64,000 bases of DNA from Thuidium tamariscinum (GCA_947034885.2 OX344751.2:8680001-8744000), one strand, 5' to 3'. Numbered from the stretch's first letter, positions 47,401 through 60,502 are shown. Translations and numbers: made by a program. Notes: a model not told the origin generated them from the sequence alone.

Positions 47401-47743
47401 GAAAGTCGACCTTCAGTTACCGATGGATAACTTAAACAGGCTTCGAAGTCCGCTGAACTGGAACAACAACTGCCGGGTGTTTCCGGGTACCAGTATAGAC
47501 ATCGGCAGGGTATGTGGTGCAAAACCCCGAACACCATCGGATAAGACGTCGTGCTGGGGTTTTGGGAGGAGAGAGAAGGTTCTGGACATTCTCATCGTTA
47601 GAGAGCTGCGCTTGCAGTGACCTTATCTTGTGGAATTTCATAGCATTCGGTGTAAATTTTAAGTTAATTGCAGTTCCATAGTGTATTATTTTGCATTCTA
47701 TTGGCGCGGGTAGCTGCGGTTTTGTGAGTGTTGTTGCTGCATC
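47401..47743 (+). promoter_or_regulatory. Chaperonin 60 beta promoter and leader
   Basis: GC content rises immediately after the repeat. Start-site elements cannot be assigned with confidence. Confidence 0.4.
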
Positions 47744-50700
47744 ATGGCTGCCACCACCATGGCCATGGCTGGCGCTGCTGCTGCTTCTCTTAGGGTTGGG
47801 AGCCCGCAGGCCAATGGCGCTTCTTCTCCTTTGAGCTCCGCCGCTGCCATTGGGCGTGTGGGGTTTGGAAAGCAGCAGCAATTGCAGAGGCAACGACGGG
47901 TGGCACAGCAAATGACCGTGAAGGCTGCCAAGGAGCTCCACTTCAACAAAGATGGCTCTGCTATCAAGAGAATGCAGGTGTGAGGATTGGGGTTTTGAAT
48001 TTTGGGTGGGATTTTGCATTTTTCCTTCTACGTGACTGAAATGAGGAAGAGATTTATTCCCATTTACGTTCTTACACTTGCGTGCTTCTTTGCTGTGATG
48101 AGCAGGCTGGAGTTGACAAGCTTGCGGACCTCGTTGGCGTCACGTTGGGACCCAAGGGCCGGAACGTGGTGCTCGAAAGCAAGTATGGGTCACCCAAAAT
48201 TGTGAACGATGGTGTTACCGTGGCCAAGGAGGTAGGAGTTCCCAATCCTTGCGTTTCTCGGAGTGTTGATTTGAAAGAGTTCTGAACAGGTTGGACAAGC
48301 AAATCTAACCGTGGACTTAACTTGTTTACTTGACTTGATGAATGGCCACTAGGTTGAGCTCGAGGATGCGGTTGAGAACATTGGTGCCAAATTGGTCAGG
48401 CAGGCGGCTGCCAAAACGAATGACTTGGCCGGTGACGGTACCACCACTTCTGTCGTTCTTGCACAAGGGCTCATTGCTGAGGGTGTGAAGGTAGATTCCC
48501 AATTTCCGACATGATGGCTTGCATTAACCCTTAATGGACTAATTGAACCAGATTGTGCCTTATGCTGGTTTAAATCTCTGACCTACGCATGCAATATTTT
48601 TCATTGATTTTCATGATAAAATTTGTTCCTATTTGAATTCTATTATTTTCACGAGACGATTATTCGAATTTGTCATTTTAGAACCTTGAATCTTTGATCC
48701 ATTAGGGTTCAATACCTGTTTTGCTGTTATCCCTTTCGACTTATCCTGTCTGTGATGTATATTGCGGTGCATATCTGATGAACAAACGCGCAAACATGTA
48801 GGTTGTAGCAGCAGGAGCAAACCCAGTACAAATTACCAGGGGTATTGACAAAACCGTGGTTGCTTTGGTCAAGGAGTTAAAGAAACTTTCTAAGGAAGTA
48901 AGTGATGAGTCTGCCTACTGTGGGTTATTTTTGTTCCATGGATCTTTTTCATTGCCATCGTTTTTCCTCTTCCAGGTCTTTTGAGTGTATTATGTGCTCT
49001 GGTCATTTGGTGTAGTTGGTGTCTGATTGTGCTTTTTGATATACAGGTCGAAGACAGTGAATTGGCTGATGTTGCCGCCGTGAGTGCCGGTAACAATCCT
49101 GAGGTTGGGCAGATGATTGCGGAAGCCATGAGCAAAGTGGGACGCAAGGGTGTGGTGACTTTGGAGGAAGGAAAGAGTGCTGAAAACAACCTGTATGTGG
49201 TCGAGGGCATGCAATTTGACAGGGGTTACATTTCGCCCTACTTTGTGACTGACCCAGAGAAGATGTCTGTGGAATACGACAACTGCAGGGTATGTTTTTG
49301 CCTGCCTTCTGTATGCCTAACAAGTAACCTATCAGCACTTTGTTTGTGGTTATAAGCAGACGGAAGGTCGGGTGCTCTAGAGTATATGGTTAATCCTTTT
49401 AGTTGGTTTGTGGTCAGAGCAATTGATTTCCGACTTACAATCGTTTAAGTTGATCTCTCGTTCTGTGAAATACCCGGGTTTTTTGTCTTCGAAGTTGCTC
49501 TTGCTTGTATCGTTCTTCATGTGTAAATGAAGCTTTTTCTTTTAACTCCTGAAGAAACGAGAGTTCATGGTTCTAGATAGACCAATCTAATTGATCATCC
49601 TGTGAAAATTACAATTCAAGCAATTCAAGATTTAATGCCACCTTAATCAATGAAGAACACCGCATTTGTTGGTCAAAAAATAAAGAGAAGAAAAGAAAAT
49701 CCCTGTGTGACCTACTCATGGATACAGCAGGCCTAGTGTGGGCCTCTTATTTCTCTACGGGTGCAGTGGCCTGCGTAGGATTACCTCCGTCTGAGTCTAT
49801 AAATTGGTGGATGTATGCAGCTCCTGCTAGTTGACAAGAAGATCACAACTGCTCGCGACATGATTGGAATTTTGGAGGAAACCATCCGTGGGGCATTTCC
49901 ACTCCTGATCATTGCGGAGGATATTGAGCAGGAAGCTCTCTCCACATTAGTGGTGAACAAATTGCGGGGTTCGCTGAAGGTAGCGGCATTGAAGGCTCCT
50001 GGCTTTGGTGAGAGGAAGAGCCAGTACCTGGACGACATTGCGATCCTTACCAATGGCACTGTGGTTCGTGATGAAATTGGTTTGGCCCTTGACAAGGTGG
50101 GCACTGAAGTGTTGGGTACCGCTGCTAAGGTCGTCGTCACCAAGGATGCAACCACCATTGTGGGTGATGGGAGCACACAAGATGCAGTTACCAAGCGTGT
50201 GAACCAAATTCGCAATCTCATTGAAGTTGCGGAGCAAGATTATGAGAAGGAGAAACTGAACGAGAGAATTGCAAAGCTCTCAGGGGGTGTAGCTATTATC
50301 CAGGTACCTTTTATGAGCCTCGCATGTAAATTCGTATCATGTTTTTTGCTTCGCCCAAGTAGTTTCTTTTCCTTGTCATCGTCTTGTTGAGTATGGTAAG
50401 GTAGAGGTTCTATTTGCATCTCTGTGTGCATATTTACATACGAAGGGAGTGAGATTTGGGTACATGTAGAGAGCTTTGGGAGTGATCACTATGGGTACAA
50501 GAGCCAAATCTGTTGAGATCAAAACTGCGTAAGAGTCTCCTATGCAATTTCAAAGTGGGAGGTTGTAGATCACTATGAGCGACCGCAGACAATCCCATCT
50601 CCATTCGAAGATGATTGTCCATCGACAATTAACCATGTCTTGTTTGCTCTACTTGCTAATAAGTCCAACCAAGTATATTGAATAGATGGGTTGATGTTAT

Positions 50701-52117
50701 TCAGTACATGAGACTGGATGAGGTCCCTGACAGTTTAGTACCTTTTACATTTGTAGTGATATTGACAGTAATCACCAATGAGCTCATGCAACACCATTTG
50801 TTCAGGTCGGAGCCCAAACCGAGACAGAGTTGAAGGAGAAGAAACTCCGCGTTGAGGATGCGCTGAACGCAACGAAGGCTGCTGTGGAGGAAGGCATCGT
50901 TGTAGGTGGAGGGTGCACTTTGTTGAGATTAGCTAGCAAAGTGGATGCCATCAAGGCCACTTTGGACAATGATGAGCAGAAGGTTAGTGGGACACCGCAG
51001 AATCACTTGTAGCCTCAGTTACTTGAGTATAGAGCACGAAGGGCTTGCCATGTTGAGATTCAAATTCTCTCGACGGACCATTTCTTTTGGATCAGTCCCT
51101 GACAGATTTACTTGAATTCTCTGCAGGTTGGTTCAGAGATTGTGAGGCGGGCTTTGTGTTACCCTCTGAAACTGATTGCTAAGAACGCTGGTGTGAACGG
51201 AAGCGTGGTGGTTGAGAAGGTTTGTGCCGCATCAAGGGATAACTTGGGCTCAGATTGTATGTTGCATTTGAATATTGTTATTTTTGAGCCTACCGGTGGT
51301 GAACGAGTTAGGTGTTTTGTTACCATTAATTGTTTTGGCAAACTTGTGTTTATGATCTTCAGGTATTGGCGAATGACAACCCATCTTTTGGTTACAATGC
51401 TGCTACGGGTGTGTACGAGGACCTCATGGTTGCTGGTATCATCGACCCGGCCAAGGTATGTCTTGATTCACTTGTATTTTGTCCATCTATCCTGCAGCCG
51501 TTGGGTAAACATCGCTTGTTCACCCCTACCCCCGAAGTGCCCGAGGGGCTAAAAGTAGACGCTCCATACATAGGTGTCGACATAAATGATTTACGAAGGT
51601 AACAAAATCTACTTATTTTGTAGAATTATGGTTTGAAAGAAACTAGAATTGACTATTTTAGCTTCCAAAGAGAATTTCGTTTTTCTGTTTGGGCACTCGG
51701 GTTAACCCTGGAAGGTCCCTGTGGAATTCATCATTTCTAAAACCGTGGGAACTATTGGTAATAAAATTTTCAAAAAAACTCATTTGAAGTCAAAGAACTG
51801 TAGAAGATCTTCACTTTCCACTCCTAAAACTGAGGATGAATGATTGCATTTCTGTCCTACATGGGAGAATTCCTTGTCATTCATCGGAGCATTCTGGTCC
51901 GCGGCATCCTTACAGGGTTAAGCACGGTATTATGATTATCGGTTCTAATACATGTTGCGTAAACAATTATTTTCAGGTTGTCAGGTGTTGCCTGGAGCAT
52001 GCTGCCTCAGTAGCTAAGATCTTCTTGACATCCGATGTAGTAGTTACTGAGATCAAGGAAGAACAGCCTGCTCCAGCAGGGAACCCCATGGATGCATCAG
52101 GTATTTCCACGGAATGA
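47744..52117 (+). CDS. CPN60B: Chloroplast chaperonin 60 subunit beta (RuBisCO-binding protein beta)
   Basis: This protein folds plastid proteins, including Rubisco large subunit, as an ATP-driven tetradecamer with alpha subunits in the stroma. Exons 47744-47977, 48106-48231, 48353-48490, 48802-48897, 49047-49289, 49821-50303, 50806-50982, 51127-51219, 51363-51455 and 51977-52117 give 607 aa. Residues 1 to about 54 are Ala/Ser-rich and end in a basic stretch ([13 protein letters not shown]), a chloroplast transit peptide. The mature part carries [24 protein letters not shown] with D148, the apical-domain start [22 protein letters not shown] with the catalytic D458 and [12 protein letters not shown]. 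ATPase residues are present. The tail ends [12 protein letters not shown] and lacks the GGM repeats of bacterial GroEL. Every exon is in frame with GT-AG borders. Intron 9 (51456-51976) contains a fragment of a dispersed repeat. Confidence 0.97.
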
Positions 52118-53640
52118 ATGAGTTGTGGCCTGTGTGTTTCATCCTTTTGAACTTCTGTTTGGACTTTATACTGAGGCCTTTGCCTGAAAGCAAATGTTTA
52201 ATACACGTTGATTGATTGGGGGCTGCAGGATACGGTTACTAGAGAGATGTGTTAAGCTTCTTGAATGGGGCCTCTGATTGCAATTATTGGCGATGGATGG
52301 ACCTAGTAGTGGAGGCGATTGCTGTAGGATCGGGAATATTTGGAGTAGGGCGCTCGGTTTTGGAGATGACCTTAATATCTTCCAGTGCAACGTTGGATTC
52401 TGGACATGGACTACATCAGGTAGAAGGCTCAGAAAGCGCTCACTTAAGGGAATCAGGCCTGTTTGGGGAACTTGCAGGACCCAAATTTTTTTCCCTTTTT
52501 GAGTGGAAGAAAAATGAAAGACGGTGCTTTGGTGATTTTTTCAGAATTTGTGGAGTCAGAATGAAATTATAGCAATTTTTGAAGGCTGATGTTAGTTGGC
52601 TGCTATTCTTGTTCCTAGGATATTGCAATAATGAAAGAGACAAGGTGTTGGAAAAGATCAATTGATTGCAAGAAACAACTAATACAATGGAAGAAATATT
52701 CATTTTAAGCTTAGAAAGCATTCAATAGAATCGAGAATTTTTAATTTCTCTAGTGCTTCAATTATGCAAACCACATTTTCTTCCAATGAGCTTCTCAGGC
52801 TAGATAAAGTTTAGTAATTGCAACTCATTTTTAGCTTCTCCTTGTTAGGTTGGACACAATTTGGACACAATCAATTATTAGCCACTTACGTGGATTCTTT
52901 CATTTGCTTTGATTTGTAGAATTTCACACTTAAAAGGGCAATTAGTCAAATTTCATGGTCTGCTTCATATTTAGATTCCTTTATGCTTCATATTTAGATT
53001 CCTTTATACTATTCATGGCACATTTATAGGAAGAGACTCAAAAATCGTTGAGGCTTTTCAAACCACCCTTCTTAAATCTTTGAAATTGTGTAGAAGGAGA
53101 GTAAGAGTTTCTAGAAAAGATCCAAAACAAACTACAAAGTGAACATTCAACTCTTATCTTTCTATAGATCCTACTAGCTATGGTGCATGCATATGATGGT
53201 GCATGCATATGAATTGCTTTCACATGTGTAGCTCCATCTTTGTAATAAAGCGCATGGTTTTAAGACTAGTCTTAGATTGTTGCACATTGGAACTCAGCGA
53301 CACTATCCACGGTGCCTACTTATACAATTGCACCACCTGTCTACAAGCAATTCTAGCAACACATGCTATTGTGGCTTCAAAAAAAATGTACATAATTCAT
53401 GCTGAACTATAAAAATTTTAAAAAAATTAAGTGCCTTTTAATTCCTTTGAATTCCTTCTTCTTTGGAATTTTGTAAAAAATTTAATAACTACTGCACCCT
53501 TTCCTACACAAGTGTATTCAACCTTAGGTGGTCCATTATCAAGCCTCCTTCCTTATAGGTGTGGTTCATAATGTCCAAACTGTTTACGAGCCTCTTCCTA
53601 TAGTACAATCAAATTTGTTCCAGAGTCCAATATGGTGGTA
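52118..53640. other. Chaperonin 3' region and AT-rich spacer
   Basis: The first few hundred bases are likely 3' UTR. Small tandem copies occur at about 52968-53008 (unit GCTTCATATTTAGATTCCTT, twice) and 53180-53213 (GGTGCATGCATATGA, twice). No gene is seen. Confidence 0.55.
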
Positions 53641-53912
53641 AGGTAGGTACACCCAAAATGGCTCCTGACCTTAAAGCGCTCTGTACAACGTGCATAGATT
53701 TTCAAAATCAGTCATGTACCCAGACTGTAGATGGCGCTTTCAGAAACACACTTTGACTGTTAATAAGTTTTGCATACGGTATCCAAATCCACTGTTCTTT
53801 GGTGCGTTGGAACATGCTTTCACTCACCAACAAGACTGTAAAAAAATTTGAACAACATAATAACATGAACTAGACACAGTAGAGAAACTGGCGCTTTTGG
53901 GTGTACCTACCT
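53641..53912 (+). mobile_element. 272-bp MITE, copy 1 (TA target site)
   Basis: The ends are AGGTAGGTACACCCAAAA and its inverted copy TTTTGGGTGTACCTACCT, with TA on both sides (53639-53640, 53913-53914). The interior holds TTTTGCATACGGTATCCAAA and GGAACATGCTTTCACTC, shared with copies 2 and 3. No coding capacity. TA duplications point to Tc1/mariner-type mobilisation. Confidence 0.92.
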
Positions 53913-54663
53913 TACCTCTTTGTGCAAATACACTACGTAGTTCCCAGAACAGGGATTTTTTCACAGGGCATGTAGGATTGACATCCCTGCTGAAATTTAT
54001 AAATTCATTTTTTTAATTTTGATGTCTTCTCTTGTGTTGTGATTCCTGAATTTCTGTTTACTACTGTTGCCAGTATTGAGTGGCTGTTGGCGGTGTCTTT
54101 TGAAAGCAACGCAAATAATCTATTGACGTTGTTTATCAAGAGCTTTTCAGTCTCAAATTGTTCTGCTCATTTTGTGTAAGCATACATGCAAATAAACATA
54201 TACAAACACACTTCCAAGTTCTTTGTTTTTAATCCTTGAATGTCACAGGGGATGTATTTCAGACCTTGATTATGGGAGATTGGGTTCATCAAATCTTATA
54301 ATGTTTGCATCCATACAGTGAGTTTCCCCAAGAAAAATGAGTTTAGAATGATGAGGTTGTTGGCTATACATCTGTATGGTCAGTATTGCAATAATCAATT
54401 CAAATTCAAGTTATGTTTCTATTTTCAGAATGGTCCCATCTTATGAGCTGTTTGGTTTGTGACATTTAGGGATTAAGCACAACTGTTTTGAAACAACCCA
54501 TTCTCTTCCTTGAAAGGCCAGCACCAGTGTCGATGTCGTCCTTTCATCAGCAAATTTCAAAAATCTCGAAGTCCTGAAGCCCCAACAGGGCTGGTTTCGG
54601 AAGCCATGACACAACAGAGGGGAAGTTGGTTGCCTGCAAATGTGAATAGGGGAGAAGGCTCAG
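53913..54663. other. Spacer between repeats
   Basis: No gene or defined element. The 102-codon frame starting at 54510 runs into the next repeat and is probably chance. Confidence 0.5.
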
Positions 54664-54988
54664 TAATCACCCATCTAAGGGCTGAAACTGAATTTTGGGA
54701 AGGGGAAACATCTTGGAATATTTTTCAGTATATTTTTCAGTATATTTTTCTTGAAAGACAAGTGGAATTGACATCTAACCTAAGTCGTTTCGTATTTTTT
54801 GAAGCTCTGTGGAATTAGTTATCAAATTTTGAAGTTGAAAGGGCATAGGGCTCTAAAATGGTGCCCTAGCTAAAATGTACATTGTGAGTACACTATTGAA
54901 GGCTATGAAAAAGCAATATGTATAAATATTATACATTTAAAGTAGGGCACCATTTTAGAACCCGCTCCATTTAAGAGCCTTCTCTCTT
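54664..54988 (+). repeat. Dispersed repeat with a 116-bp internal inverted repeat
   Basis: It is the inverted partner of 8671-8990. The internal palindrome is 54848-54963, from GGGCTCTAAAATGGTGCCCTA to TAGGGCACCATTTTAGAACCC. A triplicated GTATATTTTTCA unit lies at about 54720-54752. Confidence 0.8.
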
Positions 54989-55127
54989 AATCCACTCATG
55001 GGAGTATGGGACAAACTCACACGGTAGAGAAGGCGGAGATGTCAAAGAAAAACAGATGTGGTGGATTGGAGGAAGCCATGATATGATGTGTGGTAGGTGG
55101 CTCTAAAACTGATTCCCTTCTTCAAAC

Positions 55128-55992
55128 CATCTTTTAGGAGGCTCTAAAATGGATATTTGCTGATGAAGGAATGGACTAAGATTACATCATAACATAATAA
55201 GGTTTGATTCATAGTTCTTCTATGAATGGTTTATACTTCTTCAATGGTTGATTTTAGAGCTGCAATGGGTCTATTTCTAATTATGTGAATAGGTATTCAT
55301 TAATTTTTTCAAAATAAGAAACGACAGCACAACTACCTTCTTAAGTATGCTAAAAAAATCTGAAACTATTAATTGACTTAAGCTTTCATTTAAGTTTGAG
55401 TAAGGGTCACATTTAGGAACCTTTTCAACTATTTTATGCATGCCGCGATGCATTAGATGAAATTTGAGGGCATTAGGAGACTGCGGGTTCCCGAATTGCG
55501 GGAACGTTGTTTCTGCCCTGTGAACTCGAATCCTACGTGGTCACGCCCCTGCCATGTAATAAAAAAATTCAAAATTTTTTTTGAACTCATTTTCATATTT
55601 TAGGATCCAAATTTTTTTTAATTTTTTAATTTTATTAAAGCTGGCCTGACAACGGCCAGCGACATTGGGAGCCGTTTCAGGAACAAACCTGAAACGGCCC
55701 TATAATGCCCTCAAATTTCTTCTAATGCTTGTTTTTGGTAATGTCATATCTTTTTCCAAACCACACGTGTGTGGTTTTTGCAAGGGCTACAAATCACAAA
55801 TAGGTACCTACTACATAATTTTTGAAAACTCATAAGTAATTTGTAAATGCTCGAAAAAATATGAAACGACTTGGATTAGATTCCGCATCAATTCTTCTTC
55901 AAGTGAAAAAAAAGTGATAAAAATTCCAAGCATGTGAAACCCATCAAAAATGTCCAACAGCCCTTAAAGTGTCACTTTTAGAGCCACCTACT
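55128..55992 (+). repeat. Dispersed repeat of the GGAGGCTC family, enlarged by an insertion
   Basis: The ends are GGAGGCTCTAAAATGG and CACTTTTAGAGCCACC. Compared with 46778-47400 it has an extra 276 bp at 55451-55726, a nested element. The outer parts align with 44903-45472 in complement. Confidence 0.8.
55451..55726. mobile_element. 276-bp MITE nested in a GGAGGCTC-family repeat
   Basis: Terminal inverted repeats are CATTAGATGAAATTTGAGGGC and GCCCTCAAATTTCTTCTAATG. It interrupts a sequence that is continuous in the copies at 46778 and 44903. The interior carries GGGTTCCCGAATTGCGGGAACG and CCTACGTGGTCACGCCCCTG. Confidence 0.82.
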
Positions 55993-56691
55993 TTATTGAT
56001 AGAAATGTGTAATAAGGTAACCCTTCCTACAATAGGCAAAATGCCATTCAATCCATTATCCAAATCCGAAATGTGTACTTCTAAGACCAATAACTAGCCA
56101 CATCCAATTCTCAACCTAAGATGGGAAGTATTTCCAATCAAGGTCAAAACAAATTTTCAACAAGATCTTGAATTGCATTTTTTTGGTCTTTTTTGAAGTT
56201 GGGACTAATAAGGTAATGACACATGTTCCATAGTAGTATAAATAGAAGAAGTGAACAGAAAGCAGTTATAGAATTAGTAATTTCAATTTGGAGAATAATT
56301 TTTTTAAAAATTCTATGTCCATATTTCCTACCTTCTTAGATGGGAAAAATTTCCACCACCTCATTCTATGCACAATCTACTATAAAATTGCTTAAATTGG
56401 TTGGTTATCGGTGCTTCAATCTCAAAATATTTTTGTTTGTAATAGGTTGGTTGGCATTTTGCCTATCATGGGTAGACTTATCTTATAGCTCTTCAACCAC
56501 CTCCAATCCTTGAATTTTTTTATAAGTCCCTCAATCTTATGCATCTAACAAAGCATAACACCTACTTATCTTGAGGAAGACAATTTTTTGGTTATATAAT
56601 ATTATAAAGGGCAACGTCTTTGGTGTAAATACTTACTTTAGGCTAAGTAATAAATGATCATTTATGCTCCTAGATTTTTGTTTGCAAATGA

Positions 56692-56945
56692 CATTAGAAG
56701 GGATTTGAGGGCTCTAAAGGGTTGTTTCGGGACTATTCTTATAGTTGCTAGCCACTATCATGTTAGCATTTATCAAAATAAATAAATAAATAAATATTTG
56801 GATTCTGAAATAGGAAAAAAAATTCAAGACGTGGCACTCTCTCAACCACGTAGGATTCTTGCAATTCTACATTCTCGTGGTAGTTTTTGCATTTTCAGAT
56901 TGTGGAAACTCGCGGTCTTCCGGAGGCCTCAAATCTCCCCTAATG
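56692..56945. mobile_element. 254-bp MITE, inverted relative of 55451-55726
   Basis: The ends are CATTAGAAGGGATTTGAGGGC and GCCTCAAATCTCCCCTAATG. In complement, the interior matches the element at 55451 (GAATCCTACGTGGT and GCCACGT). An (AAAT)n run lies near 56777. Confidence 0.75.
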
Positions 56946-58226
56946 ACACATTGTTTTTATTTAACCCCTAAAGGATTGAGACCATTTTTTTTTCTCAAAA
57001 CCACTCAAAATTGTCATTTTTGTTGCATTCATTTATGAAAACAAAAAAAAATACATTTTCTATGGAATCTAATTGTAGGATGTTGTACTTAACTTGTTTG
57101 AAATGATGTGGTAAAAATTTCACAAAGTTTGACGATATAGATTGAAAAATATAAGCAATCAAAGTTATTTTTTTTAAAAGATGCTAAAACTACTAAAAAA
57201 ACAATGTTGTCTAAATTTTTTTCATTAGTAGTCCAAATAGAATGAATCAAAGCTTCAAATGCAGACAAAAATATATGATTTTAGGGAAAATAATAATATT
57301 AATAATAATTTTGTCTTTTTGCAAAAAAAATTGTTGCCCACCAAGTTCAATTTTGGACTTTTTTGTTTTAAAACTTTTGATTCTGAGCATCAATTGAAAT
57401 AAAAATTATATTCCCACAAAGCGAATCAATTTTTCTTTTTTATGAGAAATTTTCAAAAAGTTTCACCAAAAATTGAAGTCATAAGAACCTAGCAAAAATC
57501 TATTTTGTCCCTCAAAAGAACAACAGTCCTTTCGGGATCAAATCCTAAAGATTTGTAGATAAGAAATTCACTTAGAAAATTGAGAAAAATAAAAATTTCT
57601 AAAGAAAAGAGATATAAATCAAATTTTGTTCATTTTTTGATTTTATAATTCTAGAATCTTATTCTTGACAAGTATTAGGGTTACCTACAAAATATTGAAG
57701 GTCTAAAGGTAATACATGTGTAGAAATATAAAGTAGAACAAAATGTTTTCTTCAAGATTGCCATGGCTTATAATAATGAGGCTTTATCAAGCTTCTAAGT
57801 CCCATAACTCAAATTCCTTTGCAAGAAAGATTAAGGGACTTCATATTTGTGTATAGTCTTATGTTTGGAAGAAATTTGCAACTTTTCAAAGCAAAATAAT
57901 ATGACATTCAACTTGCCGAAGTTTGGGACAAAAAATAAATAAAATGCATATGGCTTTCAGGAACAATTGGATTATCATAAGAACTAGATTCCTATATAAA
58001 AAAAATTGTTCCTCTAATGTCAAGAAAAAAATGAGAGAAACAAAAATTTGATACTTCATTTTAGATGCCTAGATTTTTCAAAACTCATTTTGTTTGAAGG
58101 TGCTTATAATATAAACACCTATAATATATGTATCTATAATATAAATGTATTATAAAAATAAAAGTCTTCTTTAATAAAGACACATATATTATAGGTGTAT
58201 AGTCTTCTAGGCCACTCATAGGCTTA
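56946..58226. other. AT-rich spacer
   Basis: No gene. An inverted repeat lies at about 58112-58199 (ACACCTATAATATATGT against ACATATATTATAGGTGT), which could form a hairpin. Confidence 0.5.
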
Positions 58227-58498
58227 AGGTGGGTACACCTAAAATTGCACCTCACCTAAAAGTGCCATCTACAGTAGCTATACATTTCTGAATTCCAATA
58301 TGTACCTATTTGGCTGGAGCGCTTCTAGAATTAGACTTTGAACCTTAATAACTTTTGCATATTGTATCCAAATGCTGCGTTTTTTGGTGCATTGGAACAT
58401 GCTTCCACTTGCTAAGAAGATTGTATGAAAATTTCATCAAACCAGTAATAGTTACTAGGCACAATACCAAAAAGTCGCACTTTTAGGTGTACCCACCT
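58227..58498 (+). mobile_element. 272-bp MITE, copy 2 (TA target site)
   Basis: The ends are AGGTGGGTACACCTAAAA and TTTTAGGTGTACCCACCT, with TA at 58225-58226 and 58499-58500. Same length and orientation as copy 1. Confidence 0.93.
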
Positions 58499-58989
58499 TA
58501 TACTCCAAAGCTCACATAATAGCAACACTCATTGTTGAGTGTACCACTTTTTGTCACAATATATTTCAATATGCCTTTTTCATTATAAAAGAACTTATAT
58601 GTAATCTACATACTATATTAATGTTGATACTAAGAAAATAATGATGTATTGCCTTTCAATTCATATTTTAAATTTTATTTGAATTTTTATTCAATTTATT
58701 ATTATTTTGAAAGTTAGTAAGTGATAAGATACAATTTAGCCATATAGAAAGTTCTAGCTTGGTCTAAATTGAAAATTTTGTCTCACCCGTATGATTTTAA
58801 CTACCAAATGATGTTAATTTTCTTGCACTAAGTTGCCAAACAATATTTGACTCTAAACCATGTGTGTCTGGTTGTGTTCTTGGTATAGTTGGAAAACTCT
58901 TCATGAGGAAGGAAGCAAGGGCTTTGTTTCATGGCATTTGGATTGACAATGTCAAAGTTAATGAATTCTAAAGTTATTTTGAATTAAAA

Positions 58990-59521
58990 AATTAAAAAGT
59001 CAAATTTCTTTCTCATTACAACTTAGATGAAAGTCATCCTAATTTTTGGAGATACTTTATGAAGTTGTTGTCCTATTCAAGGGTTAGATTTGGTGTCGCT
59101 AGAGTACATATTTTTTGAAAATTACAAATGCAAAAGTTTGTCAAGTAGTTGACCAAGCCAAAATTGCATTGACTCTAGTTCAAACTTAGAGTTGCAAAAA
59201 TGAGGTCATAGATTCAAAGAATTCCAAAATTCCAAAAAATCACCATGTCAAACAAACCTCATTTCAAATCCATTCCAAAAAAAATTTACTCAAAAAATGA
59301 CAATATTTTTCTTGTATTTGAATGTAGAAGGAATTTAGAATTTCCCCTTTCAAAATTTATAGAAAAATATTGGTGATAGCATTGGTGAATCTAACCGTAT
59401 GGATAGAATCTAAAACTCAAGCTCTACAATTTTTATTTGCATATCAATTCCAAAATATTCTTCCAAATAGATGATTTTTCCGAATTCATCAATTCTTGAG
59501 ATGAGTCTTGACACTTAGGGG
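58990..59521 (+). repeat. TTAA-ended repeat family, left-truncated copy
   Basis: It aligns with 61032-61579 along its length. Shared words include GATGAAAGTCATCC, GCATTGACTCTAGTTCAA and GGTGATAGCATTGGTGAATC. It ends ACTTAGGGG followed by TTAA. The left TTAACC end is absent, so this copy appears truncated. Confidence 0.75.
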
Positions 59522-59525
59522 TTAA

Positions 59526-60230
59526 TGGAAAACAAAAACTTTTCCAGTCTGAGATGACCCTAAACTACCAAATGAAGGCGGATAGGTACCCAAACCAAAT
59601 AGAGAGGTTGCGGGTCAATACCTAGCTGTGATAGGTGGTTTACCTCGTGTGAAAGCAACCTTTCTTCTTGATGGAAACCCTCGCCGTGTGTTCCTCAACA
59701 CGCTTGTGTCTAAAAAAAACAAAAACAAAAACAAAAACAAGAACAAAAAAAACACATTTCAATAATGAAAATAACTCAAGGCAACACAATGTCACTGGAT
59801 TTGCTTGATCATATGACACGGCACAGCACCACAGCTGTACAGTACAGTGGCAGCACCGTTTCCAATTGCCGCGTAATATACCGTTGCACTGTACATCCTG
59901 AGCCCTTTTTTTCTTTTTCTCTGCAAATACTTAATTACGAAAAGCTAATTACCAGTCTGCTATGCCGGCCAATACTGATAACTTATACCGGTACAGTATC
60001 AGACTCTTGTAGGCCTACTCCTGACTGGCTGTTTCTCCCCAATCATGAATTTGGCTTAACTACGGTTAAATTAAGGAGTCAGCTTTAAACCACAGACCCT
60101 GGTAAGTTCTGACCTGCCTTTGTCCTTCAGGTGAAATTGGTGATTCGTTGCATAAGGAGTTTTCTGATCCGTCACTGGACCGAATAGAGCATTAACTTAT
60201 AATACCTGAAGGCAGTTCTCATGATGGTTA
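59526..60230. other. Spacer with an A-rich microsatellite
   Basis: An AAAAAC microsatellite runs from about 59711 to 59745. GTAC-rich palindromic words occur at about 59835 and 59990. No convincing gene; the 107-codon frame at 59765 has no recognisable family. Confidence 0.5.
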
Positions 60231-60502
60231 AGGTGGGTACACCTAAAAGTGCCACTTTTTGGTACTGTGCCTAGTAACTATTGCTGTTCTGATCAAATTT
60301 TCATATAGTCTTCTTGGCAAGTGAAAGCACGTTCCAATGCACCAAAAAACGCAGCATTTGGATACAGTATGCAAAAGTTATTAAGGTTCAAAGTCTGTTT
60401 CTAAAAGCGCTCCAGCCATATAGGTACATAATGGAATTCAGAAATGTACAACAGCTATAGATGGCACTTTTAGGTGAGGTGCAATTTTAGGTGTACCCAC
60501 CT
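60231..60502 (-). mobile_element. 272-bp MITE, copy 3 (TA target site), inverted
   Basis: It has the same ends as copy 2, TA at 60229-60230 and 60503-60504, and an interior that is the reverse complement of copies 1 and 2. Confidence 0.93.

Noticed and set aside
59765-60088. 107-codon ORF
   Set aside because: No family resemblance, mixed composition and no splice or expression context.
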